Assembly (NCBI GenBank): GCA_002127415.1
Contig: MWJR01000024.1
Coordinates: 1 to 7,582 of the forward strand
Source: Calditrichaeota bacterium AABM5.125.24
GTDB taxonomy: Bacteria > Electryoneota > AABM5-125-24 > Hatepunaeales > Hatepunaeaceae
DNA: 7,582 nt
Direction of reading: 5' to 3'
Both the position numbers and the translations under genes were made by a program. Positions 7,130 to 7,582 of this stretch are shown here, piece after piece. The notes beneath the pieces are model-generated. The model was not told the DNA's origin and made no database searches. It was given only the letters and a program-made list of their open reading frames with translations. Within the stretch, counting starts at the first letter, position 1; the number at the start of each line of letters is the position of its first letter.

Positions 7130-7138
7130 ATAATATCA
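7130..7138 (-). promoter_or_regulatory. Candidate extended -10 promoter for alaS
   Basis: On the minus strand, TGA immediately followed by TATTAT gives an extended -10 (TGn-TATTAT, five of six consensus bases), about 73 nt upstream of the alaS ATG. No convincing -35 hexamer lies 16-18 nt upstream. It sits inside the endonuclease remnant, the only place for an alaS promoter between the IS and the gene. The call is weak, because AT-rich coding sequence produces such matches by chance. Confidence 0.25.
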
Positions 7139-7440
7139 CAAAGTTCGATCATCCATTGCTTGCGAGAGTTGTGTCGTTTAACAATTATGCGATTCGAGTT
7201 CGCGATCTGTATTTGTCCCCAACCCAAAGCACCAATGGTAAGACAATCCCAATCCAGAAACTCAATAGGGACAAAATTCACGTCCGAGATAACAACATGG
7301 GTTCCCTCCAATGAATACTTCACCAGAAGCAACACAAAGTAGTTTGAATCGCTCTCATAGAATCGTGCGAGCCGCTCCACCGATGTAAGATTTGGCATAT
7401 TGAACTTTGTATCTTCACGATGAGTCTTGACATCTACGAC

Positions 7441-7470
7441 ATATTAATCAGTGCAGAATATTGTTGACAA
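7441..7470 (-). promoter_or_regulatory. Candidate outward hybrid promoter at the IS junction
   Basis: On the minus strand TTGTCA (7470-7465, five of six bases of the -35 consensus) is followed after 18 nt by TAATAT (7446-7441, four of six). It would read from the element end into the endonuclease remnant and then alaS. The -35 lies in presumed IS sequence and the -10 straddles the junction, so insertion could have assembled it. The -35 almost fully overlaps the -35 of the opposing transposase promoter. The match is moderate and unproven. Confidence 0.3.
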
Positions 7471-7492
7471 ATGTGGTTGTTTGATGTATATT
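7464..7492 (+). promoter_or_regulatory. Strong sigma70 promoter of the transposase gene
   Basis: TTGACA (7464-7469, perfect -35) is separated by exactly 17 nt from TATATT (7487-7492, five of six -10 bases). The expected transcription start is about 7499-7500, on or next to the ATG of the transposase, so the mRNA would be leaderless or nearly so. Confidence 0.72.
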
Positions 7493-7499
7493 GTTCTTT

Positions 7500-7582
7500 A
7501 TGGAAATCCAAGATGCAAGATCGCTATCACCTTCCGCGCAGGAAGCGTTGCGCAAACGGGCTGTTCGCGCCCATTTGGAAGG
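7500..7582 (+). CDS. IS630-family transposase, N-terminal fragment (runs off the window)
   Basis: Twenty-seven complete codons from the ATG at 7500-7502 encode MEIQDARSLSPSAQEALRKR followed by AVRAHLE. The DAR.LSP.AQEALR.RAV.A...G pattern is typical of the first helices of the helix-turn-helix DNA-binding region of IS630-family transposases, which bind the terminal repeats before the C-terminal DDE/DDD domain cuts at TA targets. No Shine-Dalgarno precedes the ATG, in keeping with the near-leaderless transcript predicted from the promoter. An in-frame TGA at 7482-7484 limits the start to here or to a TTG three codons upstream. The family call rests on a short N-terminus recognised from memory. 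The catalytic domain, the completeness of the gene and the right end cannot be seen. Confidence 0.7.
   Translation, partial: MEIQDARSLSPSAQEALRKRAVRAHLE

Larger units (their letters stand above)
7039..7443 (-). pseudogene. 3' remnant of a PD-(D/E)XK type II restriction endonuclease, possibly HincII-like, cut by an IS
   Basis: The open frame begins directly after an in-frame TAA (7444-7446) and reads YVVDVKTHREDTKFN, followed by MPNLTSVERLARFY, LGWGQIQIANSN and RKQWMIELCD. VVDVKT has the form of the second half of a PD-(D/E)XK nuclease active site (hydrophobic residues, D-x-K). HincII has a comparable LLDVKT followed by a PN..S..LA helix and, later, an IQ..-bearing strand and a long C-terminal helix. 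The only ATG (7396-7398) lies downstream of the catalytic DVK. Any product started there (119 residues) would lack the active site, and the N-terminal half with the first acidic residue is missing. The break coincides with the end of a transposase-bearing element, so insertional inactivation is the simplest explanation. The C-terminus looks natural and overlaps alaS by 19 nt. The remnant is more AT-rich than alaS, consistent with an acquired defence gene. No methyltransferase is visible. Confidence 0.68.
7444..7582 (+). mobile_element. Left end of a probable IS630-family insertion sequence (partial)
   Basis: The element is inferred from three things that coincide: the abrupt break in the endonuclease frame at 7443/7444, a strong plus-strand promoter, and a transposase N-terminus 57 nt inside. 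IS630/Tc1-type elements insert at TA, and TA dinucleotides occur at 7442-7443 and 7445-7446, exactly at the break. The terminal inverted repeat cannot be confirmed because the other end lies outside the window, so the boundary is uncertain by a few bases. Confidence 0.6.

Noticed and set aside
7396..7398. ATG as the true start of an intact small 119-residue gene
   Set aside because: The same frame continues upstream through VVDVKTHREDTKFN, a nuclease active-site motif, up to the IS junction, so this is an internal methionine of a longer broken gene.

Overview
The window reads almost entirely on the minus strand. It looks like a chromosomal segment of a Gram-negative bacterium, because it carries three lipopolysaccharide (LPS) or surface-glycan genes: a heptosyltransferase-like GT9 enzyme, an O-antigen ligase-like membrane protein and a WaaE/KdtX-like GT2 enzyme. 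A bacterial group II geranylgeranylglyceryl phosphate synthase (an archaeal-lipid-type enzyme) beside them points to the FCB superphylum (Bacteroidetes and relatives, or candidate phyla such as Cloacimonetes or Zixibacteria). The lineage is an inference; there is no rRNA or other marker here to settle it.

Layout, in the direction of minus-strand transcription (right to left). (a) 7444-7582: the left end of a probable IS630-family insertion sequence, with a well-formed plus-strand sigma70 promoter (TTGACA, 17 nt, TATATT) and the first 27 codons of its transposase, running off the window. (b) 7039-7443: the 3' part of a PD-(D/E)XK type II restriction endonuclease gene. It is cut at the IS junction just upstream of its DVK catalytic motif, so the IS appears to have inactivated it. 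(c) 7057-2752: three tightly packed genes, alaS, the prenylglyceryl phosphate synthase and nfo (endonuclease IV), joined by two 4-nt GTGA stop/start overlaps. (d) A 78-bp gap holding a perfect 8-bp-arm palindrome. (e) 2673-1: the GT9 glycosyltransferase, the O-antigen ligase-like protein and a partial GT2 glycosyltransferase, joined by overlaps of 4 and 8 nt.

How they work together: (e) is a coherent LPS core/O-antigen assembly module. Two cytoplasmic glycosyltransferases would build core sugars and the membrane ligase would attach polymer to them. (c) is a translationally coupled housekeeping cluster (tRNA charging, ether-lipid precursor synthesis, base-excision repair) with no obvious shared pathway. 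(a)+(b) is a mobile/defence scar directly upstream of an essential gene. The points most worth a second look are the IS-disrupted endonuclease and the hybrid outward promoter it may have created, an in-frame palindromic repeat embedded in alaS, and the archaeal-type lipid enzyme in an LPS-bearing bacterium. I did not find a complete undescribed system within the window. No stretch longer than 300 bases lacks a gene.
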